DNA from: Ruminococcaceae bacterium UBA7080
GTDB taxonomy: Bacteria > Bacillota > Clostridia > Oscillospirales > Acutalibacteraceae
Assembly (NCBI GenBank): GCA_002493595.1
Contig: DKZG01000008.1
Coordinates: forward strand, 75,112 to 139,111
Length of the DNA stretch: 64,000 nt
Reading direction: 5' to 3'
Shown: in pieces, positions 9,084 through 16,817 of the stretch
Numbering within the stretch: the stretch's first letter is position 1
Layout of the letters: every line of letters starts with the position of its first letter
The notes under the pieces: model-generated
What the model was told of the DNA's origin: nothing
Databases searched by the model: none
What the model saw: the letters and a program-made list of their open reading frames with translations, nothing else
Program-made: the position numbers and the translations under genes

Positions 9084-9794
9084 ATGCAAAAAACAGAACA
9101 GCTCTATGAGGGCAAAGCTAAAAAAGTTTGGGCAACAGAGGATGCAGATATCGTAATCGTTGATTATAAAGATGATGCAACTGCATTTAACGGCCTTAAA
9201 AAGGGCACTATTGTGGGCAAGGGTGTTGTCAATAATAAAATGTCGAACTACCTTATGCAAATTCTTGAGAAAAAAGGTGTTCCTACTCATTTTGTTGAGG
9301 AGCTTTCAGATAGAGAAACTGCTGTTAAAAAGGTAACCATTGTTCCTCTTGAGGTTATTATACGCAACCGTGCAGCCGGCTCAATCTGCAAAAGATTAGG
9401 TCTTGAAGAGGGTATGGATTTTGTATGTCCTTCTATTGAGTTTTCATATAAGGATGATGACCTGGGTGATCCGCTTATCAATGGTTATCACGCTGTATCC
9501 TGTGGCTTTGCTACACAGGAAGAGGTTGATACAATAAAGAAAATGGCGTTCACTGTTAATGATGTTCTTAAAGAGTATTTTGCATCAATCGGTGTTGAGC
9601 TTATTGACTTCAAGCTGGAATTCGGAAAAACATCGGACGGCAAGATTGTGCTTGCAGATGAAATCAGCCCTGATACCTGCCGTTTTTGGGACATTGAAAC
9701 GCATGAAAAACTTGATAAGGACCGTTTTCGCAGAGATATGGGCGGTGTAGAGGACGCATATGCAGAAATGATGAAGAGAGTAGGTCTTGACTAA
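9084..9794 (+). CDS. purC: Phosphoribosylaminoimidazole-succinocarboxamide synthase PurC (SAICAR synthase)
   Basis: PurC joins CAIR and aspartate using ATP in de novo purine synthesis. The 236-residue length and the blocks LYEGKAKKVW, the KGTIVGKGVVNN region, PLEVIIRN and LADEISPDTCRFWD are standard. A TTGGAGG site precedes the ATG. A short hairpin (ATGCGGC / GCCGCAT, about 9033-9049) lies between dapL and purC without a T-run. The stop overlaps the purB start by one base (TAATG), so the two aspartate-adding and fumarate-releasing steps are translationally coupled. Confidence 0.96.
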   Translation: MQKTEQLYEGKAKKVWATEDADIVIVDYKDDATAFNGLKKGTIVGKGVVNNKMSNYLMQILEKKGVPTHFVEELSDRETAVKKVTIVPLEVIIRNRAAGSICKRLGLEEGMDFVCPSIEFSYKDDDLGDPLINGYHAVSCGFATQEEVDTIKKMAFTVNDVLKEYFASIGVELIDFKLEFGKTSDGKIVLADEISPDTCRFWDIETHEKLDKDRFRRDMGGVEDAYAEMMKRVGLD

Positions 9795-11227
9795 TGTCGA
9801 ATAATACATATAATTCACCCTTTAATGCCCGTTATGCATCTAAGGAGATGCAGTATATTTATTCTCCTGATTTCAAATTTAAGACATGGAGAAAGTTATG
9901 GATTGCACTTGCTGAGGCAGAAAATGAACTGGGACTTAATGTAACGCAGGAGCAGATTGATGAGCTTAAAGCAAATGCTGAGAATATCAATTATGAGGTT
10001 GCGCAGGAATATGAAAAGAAATTCCGACACGATGTAATGAGTCATGTTCATGCTTACGGTGAGCAGTGTCCCAACGCAAAGGGTATTATTCATCTTGGGG
10101 CAACGAGCTGTTATGTCGGTGATAATACAGATGTTATTACCATGCGCGAGGCACTTTTACTGATAAAGAAGAAGCTTGTCAATGCAATTGCATCTGTGGC
10201 AAAATTTGCTGATGAATATAAGAATATGCCGTGCCTTGGTTTTACTCATTTTCAGCCGGCACAACCTACGACAGTAGGCAAGCGGGCAACACTTTGGCTT
10301 ATGGACCTTGTAATGGATTATGAGGAAATTTGCCATGTTATAGACTCTTTAATGCTTTTGGGTTCAAAGGGGACCACCGGCACGCAGGCATCGTTTCTGG
10401 AACTGTTTGACGGTGACCATGAAAAATGCAAGGCACTTGACAGCAAAATAGCTGAGAAAATGGGCTTTAAGGCCTGTTTTCCTGTAAGCGGACAGACTTA
10501 TGCAAGAAAGCTTGATACAATCGTCTGCAATTGCCTTGGCTTGATTGCTCAGTCATGCTGCAAATTTTCAAATGATTTAAGACTTCTTCAAAATCTTAAG
10601 GAAATTGAGGAGCCATTTGAGAAAAATCAGATTGGTTCATCAGCAATGGCGTATAAGCGCAATCCCATGAGAAGTGAACGAATTGCCTCTCTTTCACGTT
10701 ATGTTATGATTGATGCATTGAATCCTGCATGGACAGCCTCAGCACAGTGGTTTGAAAGAACGCTTGATGATTCGGCTAATAAACGAGTTTCTGTTGCTGA
10801 AGCTTTTCTTGCAACGGATGGAATTCTTGATTTGTATATTAATGTTACGTCAGGTCTTGTTGTTTATCCAAAGGTTATTGAAGCGAGACTGATGAGCGAG
10901 CTTCCGTTTATGGCAACTGAAAATATAATGATGGATGCTGTCAAGAAGGGTGGAGACCGTCAGGAACTTCATGAAAAAATCCGTCAGCATTCCATGGCGG
11001 CAGGTGCCGTTGTTAAGGTTGAGGGCGGACAGAATGATCTTGTTGACAGAATTGCGGCGGACCCGGCATTTATGACAACAAAGGATGAAATTCTTGCAAT
11101 TCTTAAGCCGGCAAACTTTGTGGGAAGAGCTCCTGAACAAACTGCTGATTTTCTCAGAGATACGATTGCGCCGATACTGGAAAGAGAAAAGGCGCTGTTA
11201 GGCGTAAGTGTTGAGATAAATGTATAA
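9794..11227 (+). CDS. purB: Adenylosuccinate lyase PurB
   Basis: PurB releases fumarate from SAICAR and from adenylosuccinate in purine synthesis. The 477-residue protein belongs to the longer adenylosuccinate lyase type. Family motifs are LGATSCYVGDN, THFQPAQPTT, and the fumarase/aspartase signature GSSAMAYKRNPMRSE. The ATG overlaps the purC stop. A strong intrinsic terminator follows 12 bases after the stop, so purCB is the end of this transcription unit. No other purine genes are in the window. Confidence 0.96.
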   Translation: MSNNTYNSPFNARYASKEMQYIYSPDFKFKTWRKLWIALAEAENELGLNVTQEQIDELKANAENINYEVAQEYEKKFRHDVMSHVHAYGEQCPNAKGIIHLGATSCYVGDNTDVITMREALLLIKKKLVNAIASVAKFADEYKNMPCLGFTHFQPAQPTTVGKRATLWLMDLVMDYEEICHVIDSLMLLGSKGTTGTQASFLELFDGDHEKCKALDSKIAEKMGFKACFPVSGQTYARKLDTIVCNCLGLIAQSCCKFSNDLRLLQNLKEIEEPFEKNQIGSSAMAYKRNPMRSERIASLSRYVMIDALNPAWTASAQWFERTLDDSANKRVSVAEAFLATDGILDLYINVTSGLVVYPKVIEARLMSELPFMATENIMMDAVKKGGDRQELHEKIRQHSMAAGAVVKVEGGQNDLVDRIAADPAFMTTKDEILAILKPANFVGRAPEQTADFLRDTIAPILEREKALLGVSVEINV

Positions 11228-11238
11228 ATAATAGGATT

Positions 11239-11280
11239 AAACCGCTGTTTCAGTTTAGCTGAGACAGCGGTTATTTTGTT
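11239..11280 (+). terminator. Intrinsic terminator after purB
   Basis: A 14-bp stem with a single G-T wobble (AACCGCTGTTTCAG and partner, loop TTTAG) followed by TTATTTTGTTT. Confidence 0.85.
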
Positions 11281-11291
11281 TCTTCAGCCAG

Positions 11292-11460
11292 GAATAAACC
11301 CACCGGTTGAACCGGAGAAAATAAAAACTTTAGTAAAAATAAGCAGCCGCACTCATGCGGCTGCTTGAGAAAGTAATGCGATGCCAAATTCAGTGCCGAC
11401 TTTCAGTAGGCGGCCCTTCTGGGTCTGTGCAAACCAACGGTTTAACCGGTGGTTATGAAT
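11292..11460 (+). repeat. Palindrome-rich intergenic repeat, possible MITE/PATE-like element
   Basis: Between purB and trxB there is no gene but there are three palindromic pieces: CCGGTTGAACCGG at 11303-11315, a 11-bp perfect hairpin AAGCAGCCGCA / TGCGGCTGCTT at 11341-11366, and the near-palindrome AACCAACGGTTTAACCGGTGGTT minus its ends at 11432-11454. The first and last pieces are inverted versions of each other (ACCACCGGTT core), so they could be the ends of a short non-autonomous element of about 165 bp. No transposase is present. Calling it mobile is inference; a genome-wide search for copies would decide. Confidence 0.45.
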
Positions 11461-11471
11461 GATATAGACGA

Positions 11472-12350
11472 CTATTGCAAAATACTGTGGGCAGCGATCA
11501 CACCGTCGGCCGCTGCAGTTATAATCTGGCGGCAGTTTTTGCTTCTTATATCACCTATGGCATATATGCCGGAGACACTGGTTTTGCAGTAATCATCCGT
11601 TATTATATATCCCTGATTATCCAGTTTAACAATATCCTTAATTAGATTGTTTTGCGGATTTTGTCCTATGGCAATAAATGCGCCGCTCGTATTTATTCTT
11701 TTGCCGCTTTTCAAAATCACTGCATTGAGTGTGGTTTCGCCACAAAACTGTTTTATTTCATCATTAGCTATGAATTGTGTATTATTAAGGCTGAAAAATC
11801 GATTCTGCAAGATTTTTGATGCTCTGAGTGTGCTGCGCCTATGGATGAGTGTAACCTTTTTACATGTTTTGGCAAGATAAAATGCTTCCTCAAGGGCAGT
11901 ATCTCCGCCGCCGATGACAATAACCTCTTTGCCGGCAAATATGGCTCCGTCACACAGTGCACAGTATGAAATTCCTTTTGCCGCAAATTCTTTTTCTCCG
12001 AGTACATCTAATGTTTTGTGAGACGATCCTGTTGCAATAATGAGATGATCAAATAAAAGTGATTTGCCGCTTTTTAAGATTACTTTGTTTTTGTCTACTT
12101 TTTCAGCTTCATCGGTTAAAAAATCCGTGCCAAGCTCATGGGCTTGTCTGAAAAATTTGTCAGCAAGCGCATCACCGGTTATGGAAGAAAATCCGAGATA
12201 ATTTTCAACGATGCTTGTAAGCAGAATCTGTCCGCCTGAAAAGCCCTGCTTCTCGATAATGCAAACATCTAAGCCGCCTCTTTTTAAATAAACTGCTGCA
12301 CTGAGTCCTGCAGGACCGCTGCCTATTATTACTGTATCGTATTTTTTCAT
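11472..12350 (-). CDS. trxB: Thioredoxin reductase TrxB
   Basis: A cytoplasmic FAD/NADPH flavoprotein that reduces thioredoxin. At 292 residues it is slightly short but complete: FAD-binding GSGPAGLSAA at the N-terminus, redox-active C130-A-L-C133 followed by DGAIF, NADPH-binding GGGDTALEEA, and a C-terminal YAIGDIR block that contacts FAD. The start ATG overlaps the stop of the upstream thioredoxin gene by four bases (ATGA), so the pair is translationally coupled. Confidence 0.92.
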   Translation of the reverse strand: MKKYDTVIIGSGPAGLSAAVYLKRGGLDVCIIEKQGFSGGQILLTSIVENYLGFSSITGDALADKFFRQAHELGTDFLTDEAEKVDKNKVILKSGKSLLFDHLIIATGSSHKTLDVLGEKEFAAKGISYCALCDGAIFAGKEVIVIGGGDTALEEAFYLAKTCKKVTLIHRRSTLRASKILQNRFFSLNNTQFIANDEIKQFCGETTLNAVILKSGKRINTSGAFIAIGQNPQNNLIKDIVKLDNQGYIITDDYCKTSVSGIYAIGDIRSKNCRQIITAAADGVIAAHSILQ

Positions 12351-12652
12351 AGATTAATCATTCTGAGAATTTCTTCTTTTTCAATCAGACCGATTGTACG
12401 GTTAATTTCTCTGCCGTTTTTTATATACATAAGTGTGGGTACAGCCATTACTCCATATTTTTCAGCTACATCAGAATATTCATTGATGTTTAGTTTGCAA
12501 ACCTTAATTTTGTTTGAATATTCGTTGCTAATGTCATCCAAAATCGGTGCAATAACCCTGCACGGCATACAAGAATCTGAATAGAAATCCAGTATAACAG
12601 GTATGCTTGAATGAAATACTTCCTGATTGATATTGTCACGATTTACATGCAT
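12347..12652 (-). CDS. Thioredoxin-like protein with an atypical CMPC active site
   Basis: The 101-residue protein has the thioredoxin fold order: VILDFYSDSCMPCR around the active site (C28, C31), a central PILDDIS helix, and the cis-proline loop VPTLMYIKNG. The usual WCGPC is replaced by SCMPC, lacking both the tryptophan and the glycine. It overlaps trxB, which argues that this TrxB is its dedicated reductase. The dipeptide between the cysteines sets redox potential in this family, so the pair may not be the housekeeping system. The upstream site is a weak GAGGTG-type sequence. Confidence 0.85.
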   Translation of the reverse strand: MHVNRDNINQEVFHSSIPVILDFYSDSCMPCRVIAPILDDISNEYSNKIKVCKLNINEYSDVAEKYGVMAVPTLMYIKNGREINRTIGLIEKEEILRMINL

Positions 12653-12722
12653 AAGAACACCTCAAATATTTTTTATTAGTATTTGTTAAAAAAATATAAT
12701 TATCATAAATAAAAAATTATTT

Positions 12723-12913
12723 GCGATGAAGCGTCATGCCCACCGCAGGAGATGTTGGCTGTTTCTTTTGATTCGGTCGGGAAGTGATGAAAATAAAAAA
12801 AGTGCGATGGAGCGTCATGCCCACCGCAGGAGATGTTGGCTGTTTCTTTTGATTCGGTCGGGAAGTGATGAGAATAAAAAAAGTGCGATGGAGCGTTATG
12901 CCCACCGCAGGTG
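12723..12913. repeat. 81-bp tandem repeat, 2.3 copies, abutting tRNA-Arg
   Basis: Two full units (12723-12803 and 12804-12884) and a 29-base partial unit (12885-12913) are nearly identical; each starts GCGATG(A/G)AGCGT(C/T)ATG and contains ATGCCCACCGCAGG. The partial unit stops exactly where the CCA end of tRNA-Arg begins. The period is a multiple of three, so the minus strand shows an open frame that repeats a 27-residue unit, but there is no start, ribosome binding site or family resemblance to support a protein. I read it as a dispersed intergenic repeat that expanded in tandem. Confidence 0.85.
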
Positions 12914-12989
12914 TGGTCTGCCTGAAGGGACTCGAACCCCCAATCTTCAGAATCGGAATCTGGTGCATTAGCCATTATGCTACAGGCAG
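12914..12989 (-). tRNA. tRNA-Arg, anticodon CCG
   Basis: A full cloverleaf can be folded: acceptor stem CTGCCTG/CAGGCAG (7 perfect pairs), T8-A9, D stem GCAT/ATGC, anticodon stem CCAGA/TCTGA with one C-A mismatch at the top, loop TTCCGAT giving anticodon CCG (12954-12956), T arm with TTCGAGT, discriminator A and an encoded CCA (12914-12916). It reads the CGG arginine codon. Confidence 0.95.
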
Positions 12990-13002
12990 AGATATTATTA
13001 AT

Positions 13003-13031
13003 ATTATAATAGCAGTAAAAGTTGCAGTCAA
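13003..13031 (-). promoter_or_regulatory. Promoter of tRNA-Arg
   Basis: On the minus strand TTGACT (13026-13031) and TATAAT (13003-13008) are spaced by 17 bases, placing the start a few bases before the mature tRNA 5' end. Its -35 element overlaps that of the divergent phosphoesterase gene. Confidence 0.75.
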
Positions 13032-13050
13032 GAAAAATATATGATAAAAT
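13022..13050 (+). promoter_or_regulatory. Promoter of the phosphoesterase gene at 13074
   Basis: TTGCAG (13022-13027) and TAAAAT (13045-13050) with 17 bases between, sharing DNA with the divergent tRNA promoter. Simultaneous use of both seems sterically difficult. Confidence 0.5.
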
Positions 13051-13073
13051 CAAATAAATGAGAGGTGGACATT

Positions 13074-14165
13074 ATGTTAAGCTTTAAAAACGATACATTT
13101 AAGATTATGCAGATTGCGGATACTCAGGAGGGAACAAGAGTAAGCCCGGATACAATTGATTTGATAAATGCGGCACTCGAACGAGAGGAGCCTGACTTGG
13201 TGGTTTATTCAGGTGATCAGATTTGGGGAAAGACGAGCTTTAAAGGCAGTCGAGAAAAAGTAGCGAGAGTTTTGTCTGAATTAACAAAACCGGTGCGGGA
13301 AAGGAAGATACCGTTTACAGTTTGCTTCGGCAATCATGACAGGCAGGTAGGTCTGTCTAATGAGGAGCAGTTTGCGATATATAAAACATTTGATTATTTT
13401 GTAGGTGAAAGCGAAGAAGGTATTGACGGAGTTGCAAATCATGTTATAGAGATTAAAGACGGCAGCGAGCTTAAATTTCTTTTATATCTGATTGACAGTC
13501 ATTCCAGTCTCTCAATAGGCTATGACCATGTACATGATAATCAGATTGAATGGTATAGAAAAACAAGGGATAAATATGAGCAGGAATATGGGCATCTTAT
13601 ACCATCAGTTGTGATTCAGCATATACCGCTTTGCGAAGTTTTTGAGCTTTTAACAGAGGTGAAAAAAAACACAAAAGGGAGTGTAAGAGGATTTCGAACC
13701 CATGCTAACAAATTTTATGTTTTGAATAAAGGCAGAGTGAATTCAGCAGGATTTATGAAAGAGTCTCCGGCTGATCCGCAGGAAAACAGCGGAGAATTTG
13801 ATGCTTTCAAAGAGAAAGGAGAGGTTCTCGGTGTCTATTTTGGTCATGACCATAATAATTCTTTTAACGGAAAGGTTGACGGAATTGATTTAGGATATAC
13901 GCAGGGTGCAGGTTTTCATGTGTATGGACCGGGCAAAGACAGGGGAGTCAGAATCATTGAACTGAAAAAGGATGCAACATTGGATACATATGACCTTCGC
14001 TTCAGAAATCTTGTAGGCAATCAGGTTAAAGAGCCATTAAGATATGCCATATACCAAATTATGCCGACAAATATGTTTGACGCAGTAACCAGAGCGATTA
14101 AGTTTTTTGCAGTTGTGGCATGTGCGGCAGTTGCGGCAATTATATTGCTTTATTTTTTCGGATAG
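13074..14165 (+). CDS. Calcineurin-like metallophosphoesterase with C-terminal membrane anchor
   Basis: The 363-residue protein begins with the metal-binding start of calcineurin-like phosphoesterases: MQIADTQEG (D at the position of the DxH motif, but with T-Q replacing the histidine), VVYSGDQIWG, CFGNHDR, IQHIPLC and FGHDHNNS. The catalytic part ends near residue 300; residues about 338-362 form a transmembrane helix, with no N-terminal signal peptide, so it is probably tail-anchored with the enzyme in the cytoplasm. The ATG at 13074 is chosen because AGAGGTGG stands at the right distance; a GTG further up would overlap it. The substrate cannot be read from sequence. The nearest analogues are purple-acid-type Dcr2-like phosphoesterases. 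Confidence 0.85.
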   Translation: MLSFKNDTFKIMQIADTQEGTRVSPDTIDLINAALEREEPDLVVYSGDQIWGKTSFKGSREKVARVLSELTKPVRERKIPFTVCFGNHDRQVGLSNEEQFAIYKTFDYFVGESEEGIDGVANHVIEIKDGSELKFLLYLIDSHSSLSIGYDHVHDNQIEWYRKTRDKYEQEYGHLIPSVVIQHIPLCEVFELLTEVKKNTKGSVRGFRTHANKFYVLNKGRVNSAGFMKESPADPQENSGEFDAFKEKGEVLGVYFGHDHNNSFNGKVDGIDLGYTQGAGFHVYGPGKDRGVRIIELKKDATLDTYDLRFRNLVGNQVKEPLRYAIYQIMPTNMFDAVTRAIKFFAVVACAAVAAIILLYFFG

Positions 14166-14168
14166 CTT

Positions 14169-14207
14169 AAAAGTCAGGGCTGAGGATTTTCTCAGTCTTG
14201 ACTTTTT
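14169..14207 (+). terminator. Intrinsic terminator after the phosphoesterase
   Basis: A 15-bp stem with two G-T wobbles (AAAGTCAGGGCTGAG and partner, loop GATTTT) ending in a T-run. Confidence 0.75.
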
Positions 14208-14283
14208 GCAGCATATATTGTGGCCGTAATGCTGTTTGCGAGTGTGGTCTTTTTTAAAAAGATAAACAGTGATTAAATAAAAA

Positions 14284-14319
14284 GCCGTGGCTCGGTTTTG
14301 TTACAAACGGAGTCACGGC
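14284..14319 (-). terminator. Intrinsic terminator after the CpsB-type phosphatase gene
   Basis: Stem GCCGTGACTC with wobble partner GAGCCACGGC and a 16-base loop, followed on the minus strand by TTTTTATTT, five bases past the stop codon of the gene at 14325. Confidence 0.75.
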
Positions 14320-14324
14320 ATATT

Positions 14325-15041
14325 TTATTTTATAAGCATATTTGCATTTCTTTCAAGAACATCAATTGCTTCCTGCCCGCATTTTTTGATAATTTCCTTG
14401 ACACCTTTTTCAAAGTTCGGTGAACGGCTTGTCAAATTATGGCTGTCTGTGCCGATAAGATGAACGCGTCCGGTTTCAAGATATTTAAAAAGCTTCTTTC
14501 TTGTGTGGCGCGGTGCATCGCAGAATGAGTTGATATTTGCCTGCGTGATGCATCCCATATCAATGTACTCATCAATCAGCCTTTCATCTTCCATCAGCGC
14601 AGGGTATCGCTCAATATGAGCAAGAATAGGCTTGATTTTATATTCACAGTTAAGGCTCAAAAGTCTTTCATATGTTTTTTGTGAAAATGTTGAATTGAAA
14701 GGATGCTCAATTAGCGCATATCCTGAGCGGCCAATGGCAATTCTGCTAAGATTGTCATTGTTGAAAAGATAAGGACTGATATATATTTCTGCAGCAGGAA
14801 TAAGCTTAGGACTGCCTTGCGGCAAAGCTTGAATAAGCTCATGGTATGCTCTGTCTCTTCTTGTAAGAAAGTCATCAAGAGATATAGAGTCAGAGTAGTA
14901 ATGGGGTGTGAGTATGATTGCTTTTGCACCCTGTGTCTGAAGCTGCGCAATCATTTTAAGGCTTGTTTCAATATCCGGGGCACCGTCATCGATTCCCGGA
15001 AGTATATGACAGTGCGTTTCTACAAGATTATTAATCATCAT
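14325..15041 (-). CDS. CpsB/YwqE-type protein-tyrosine phosphatase (PHP family)
   Basis: This 238-residue PHP-fold metal enzyme removes phosphate from the tyrosine-rich tail of its partner kinase. Metal ligands are visible in THCHILPGIDDG (about 9-20), TPHYYSD, the E of AAEIYI, LIEHPF, LAHIERYP and GTDSHN near the end. The length fits CpsB, CapC and YwqE. It is the third gene of cpsC-cpsD-cpsB on the minus strand, 14 bases after the kinase gene, and completes the adaptor, kinase and phosphatase set. Confidence 0.9.
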   Translation of the reverse strand: MMINNLVETHCHILPGIDDGAPDIETSLKMIAQLQTQGAKAIILTPHYYSDSISLDDFLTRRDRAYHELIQALPQGSPKLIPAAEIYISPYLFNNDNLSRIAIGRSGYALIEHPFNSTFSQKTYERLLSLNCEYKIKPILAHIERYPALMEDERLIDEYIDMGCITQANINSFCDAPRHTRKKLFKYLETGRVHLIGTDSHNLTSRSPNFEKGVKEIIKKCGQEAIDVLERNANMLIK

Positions 15042-15055
15042 TGAAACATGCTCCC

Positions 15056-15883
15056 TTAGTTAAAGTCGGAATTATATTTGTTTGTGCTTGAACCATATCC
15101 GCCATATCCTAAATAGCCCCCATAGCTGTATCGACCGTAAAGGTAACCGCCGTATCCATATTTGCCTTTGCTGTATTTGCCTGCTTTTGATTCAGTGAAA
15201 TTAACAACGAAACCTAAGATTTTAGCATCAATAAATTCAAGGGATGCCAATGCTCTTTGAAGCTCGGGATGTGTTGATTGATTTGAACGTACTACAAGTA
15301 CAACACCGTCAGATTCACGAATGAGCGGCAGAGAGTCGGATACAACGTTAATAGGCGGAGTGTCAATAATAATATAATCAAAATCTTTGCTTACATCATG
15401 CAGAAAATCAGCCATCAGTTCGGAACCCAAAAGCTCTGCCGGATTTGGCGGAATGGAACCGGAACAAAGGACACAAAGGTTGTCATATTCAGTAGGATGA
15501 ATAACGCTGAATAAGTCTGCATGCTTTCTTACAGAGATTTTGTCTCCCAAATAATTTGTAAGTCCGGGTGAATTAGGGACGGAAAAGTATTGGTGAACCT
15601 TCGGCTTTCTTAAATCACCGTCAATAAGAAGTACTTTTTGGTCTGCCTGTGAAAGACTGACCGCGAGATTAACCGTAGTGGTGGTTTTGCCCTCATTAGG
15701 TGCAGAGGATGTAACCACAACTGTTTTGCAGCCTTTTTTCATAACTGAAAACATAATATTTGCACGTATCGTTTTATAGGATTCCTCTATTCTGAATTTA
15801 AGAGCAGGCTGAATGGGCGCCTTATCAAGCAGATAACGGGAGGGCGCCTGTGCAGTGCCTTTGCTTTTTTTTGACTTTGCCAT
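15056..15883 (-). CDS. CpsD-type bacterial tyrosine kinase
   Basis: A cytoplasmic BY-kinase of 275 residues. It has Walker A in SSAPNEGKTTTT (about 59-70), Walker A' VLLIDGDLRKPK, and Walker B DYIIIDTPP. The last 40 residues form a tyrosine cluster with 11 Tyr in a Gly/Tyr repeat, the autophosphorylation tail. Like other Firmicutes enzymes it lacks its own membrane part and needs the adaptor encoded upstream, whose stop overlaps its ATG by one base (TAATG). No capsule polymerase or glycosyltransferase genes are next to it, so the target could be elsewhere. Confidence 0.92.
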   Translation of the reverse strand: MAKSKKSKGTAQAPSRYLLDKAPIQPALKFRIEESYKTIRANIMFSVMKKGCKTVVVTSSAPNEGKTTTTVNLAVSLSQADQKVLLIDGDLRKPKVHQYFSVPNSPGLTNYLGDKISVRKHADLFSVIHPTEYDNLCVLCSGSIPPNPAELLGSELMADFLHDVSKDFDYIIIDTPPINVVSDSLPLIRESDGVVLVVRSNQSTHPELQRALASLEFIDAKILGFVVNFTESKAGKYSKGKYGYGGYLYGRYSYGGYLGYGGYGSSTNKYNSDFN

Positions 15884-16659
15884 TATTTACTTGCCCTCCT
15901 TTTATTGTCGGATGTCTTTGGCTTGACCGTACCTGCCGCAGCTTTAAAATCAAACTCGGGTATTGTACCAAGCACGGGTATACCATATCTTTCACTGAGA
16001 TTGTCATTGCTTTTTATACGTACATCAAGAAGGTCACGCAAAATAATATAGGCTGCAGCAAGAATTGCACCTGCACCAAAGCCGATAATCATTTTCTTAG
16101 GATAGCCAAGGCTTTCAGATGTGGTGGCCTTAAGAGCTACATCCTCAACAGATGCGTTTACAAGACCGTTGTTCACGGTTTTCATTTTTGCCGGGATGCT
16201 TTTTTCGAGCTGGTGTGCAATTTGGTAGGACATATCTGCATCTGTAGTTGTTATTGTGATTTTAAACATAGCCGTGTTTTCAACTGCTTCAATTTGCATA
16301 GAGCCTTTTATCTGTCCCGAAGTATACGATGTATTCAGCTGTTTGTTTAAATCATTAGCAACAGACTGGTTGAATTCGTTTGTTTTAAAAAGCTCGATAT
16401 AAGTATCAAGCATTTTTATTGCATAGTTCATTTTGCTGGTATTGCTTGTCTGCTGGGACACAGTTGAAGAGTCATTGAACTCCTGCTTCGAGTCCTGAGA
16501 AAATGCAAGAAATTCAACACTTGAGGTGTATGTCAGTGTTGTAAAATTAGCTGTGTACATATAGGCACACAAAGTTCCGATTAGTGCAAAAAGAACAATA
16601 ACCTTCCATTTTTTTAACAAAAGAGAAATGATTTTTTGCACGTTAGCATCAATATTCAT
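15883..16659 (-). CDS. CpsC/Wzz-type membrane adaptor for the tyrosine kinase
   Basis: The 258-residue protein has two transmembrane segments (about 18-36 and 190-208) flanking an extracellular, Ser/Thr-rich domain, the layout of polysaccharide co-polymerase and chain-length proteins. The short cytoplasmic C-tail, which ends in basic residues, is where such adaptors activate the BY-kinase. It is first in the operon and overlaps the kinase gene by one base. A sigma-A promoter lies about 50 bases upstream. Confidence 0.88.
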   Translation of the reverse strand: MNIDANVQKIISLLLKKWKVIVLFALIGTLCAYMYTANFTTLTYTSSVEFLAFSQDSKQEFNDSSTVSQQTSNTSKMNYAIKMLDTYIELFKTNEFNQSVANDLNKQLNTSYTSGQIKGSMQIEAVENTAMFKITITTTDADMSYQIAHQLEKSIPAKMKTVNNGLVNASVEDVALKATTSESLGYPKKMIIGFGAGAILAAAYIILRDLLDVRIKSNDNLSERYGIPVLGTIPEFDFKAAAGTVKPKTSDNKRRASK

Positions 16660-16708
16660 ATGAATTCTCCGTTTCTGAGACCATCTTTTCTAATCTAATT
16701 TAGTATAT

Positions 16709-16737
16709 ATATTACTTTATAATACCTGATTTGTCAA
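16709..16737 (-). promoter_or_regulatory. Promoter of the cpsC-cpsD-cpsB operon
   Basis: On the minus strand TTGACA (16732-16737) and TAATAT (16709-16714), 17-base spacing. The -35 box lies in one arm of an inverted repeat shared with the divergent promoter. Confidence 0.65.
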
Positions 16738-16768
16738 TGCTGCTTAAACTATATCTATTGACAAATCA
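16727..16768. promoter_or_regulatory. 11-bp inverted repeat spanning both divergent -35 boxes
   Basis: TGATTTGTCAA (16727-16737) and TTGACAAATCA (16758-16768) are perfect inverted copies, 20 bases apart. Each arm contains the -35 hexamer of one of the two divergent promoters, so a single regulator could control the Cps module and the glycosidase operon together. That function is inference. Confidence 0.5.
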
Positions 16769-16786
16769 CGCTAAAAGTTACATAAT
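16758..16786 (+). promoter_or_regulatory. Promoter of the glycosidase operon
   Basis: TTGACA (16758-16763) and CATAAT (16781-16786) separated by 17 bases, about 31 bases before the ATG at 16818. Confidence 0.65.
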
Positions 16787-16817
16787 AACTAAAAAATACT
16801 GATAAGGATAATTTTTA

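Noticed and set aside
12723..12913. CRISPR array
   Set aside because: The 81-bp units are directly joined and wholly repeated; there are no unique spacers and no cas genes.
12703..13053. Repetitive minus-strand ORFs over the tandem repeat
   Set aside because: The 27-residue repeated unit is the direct result of an 81-bp DNA repeat; there is no ribosome binding site, the frame runs through the tRNA, and no family is recognisable.
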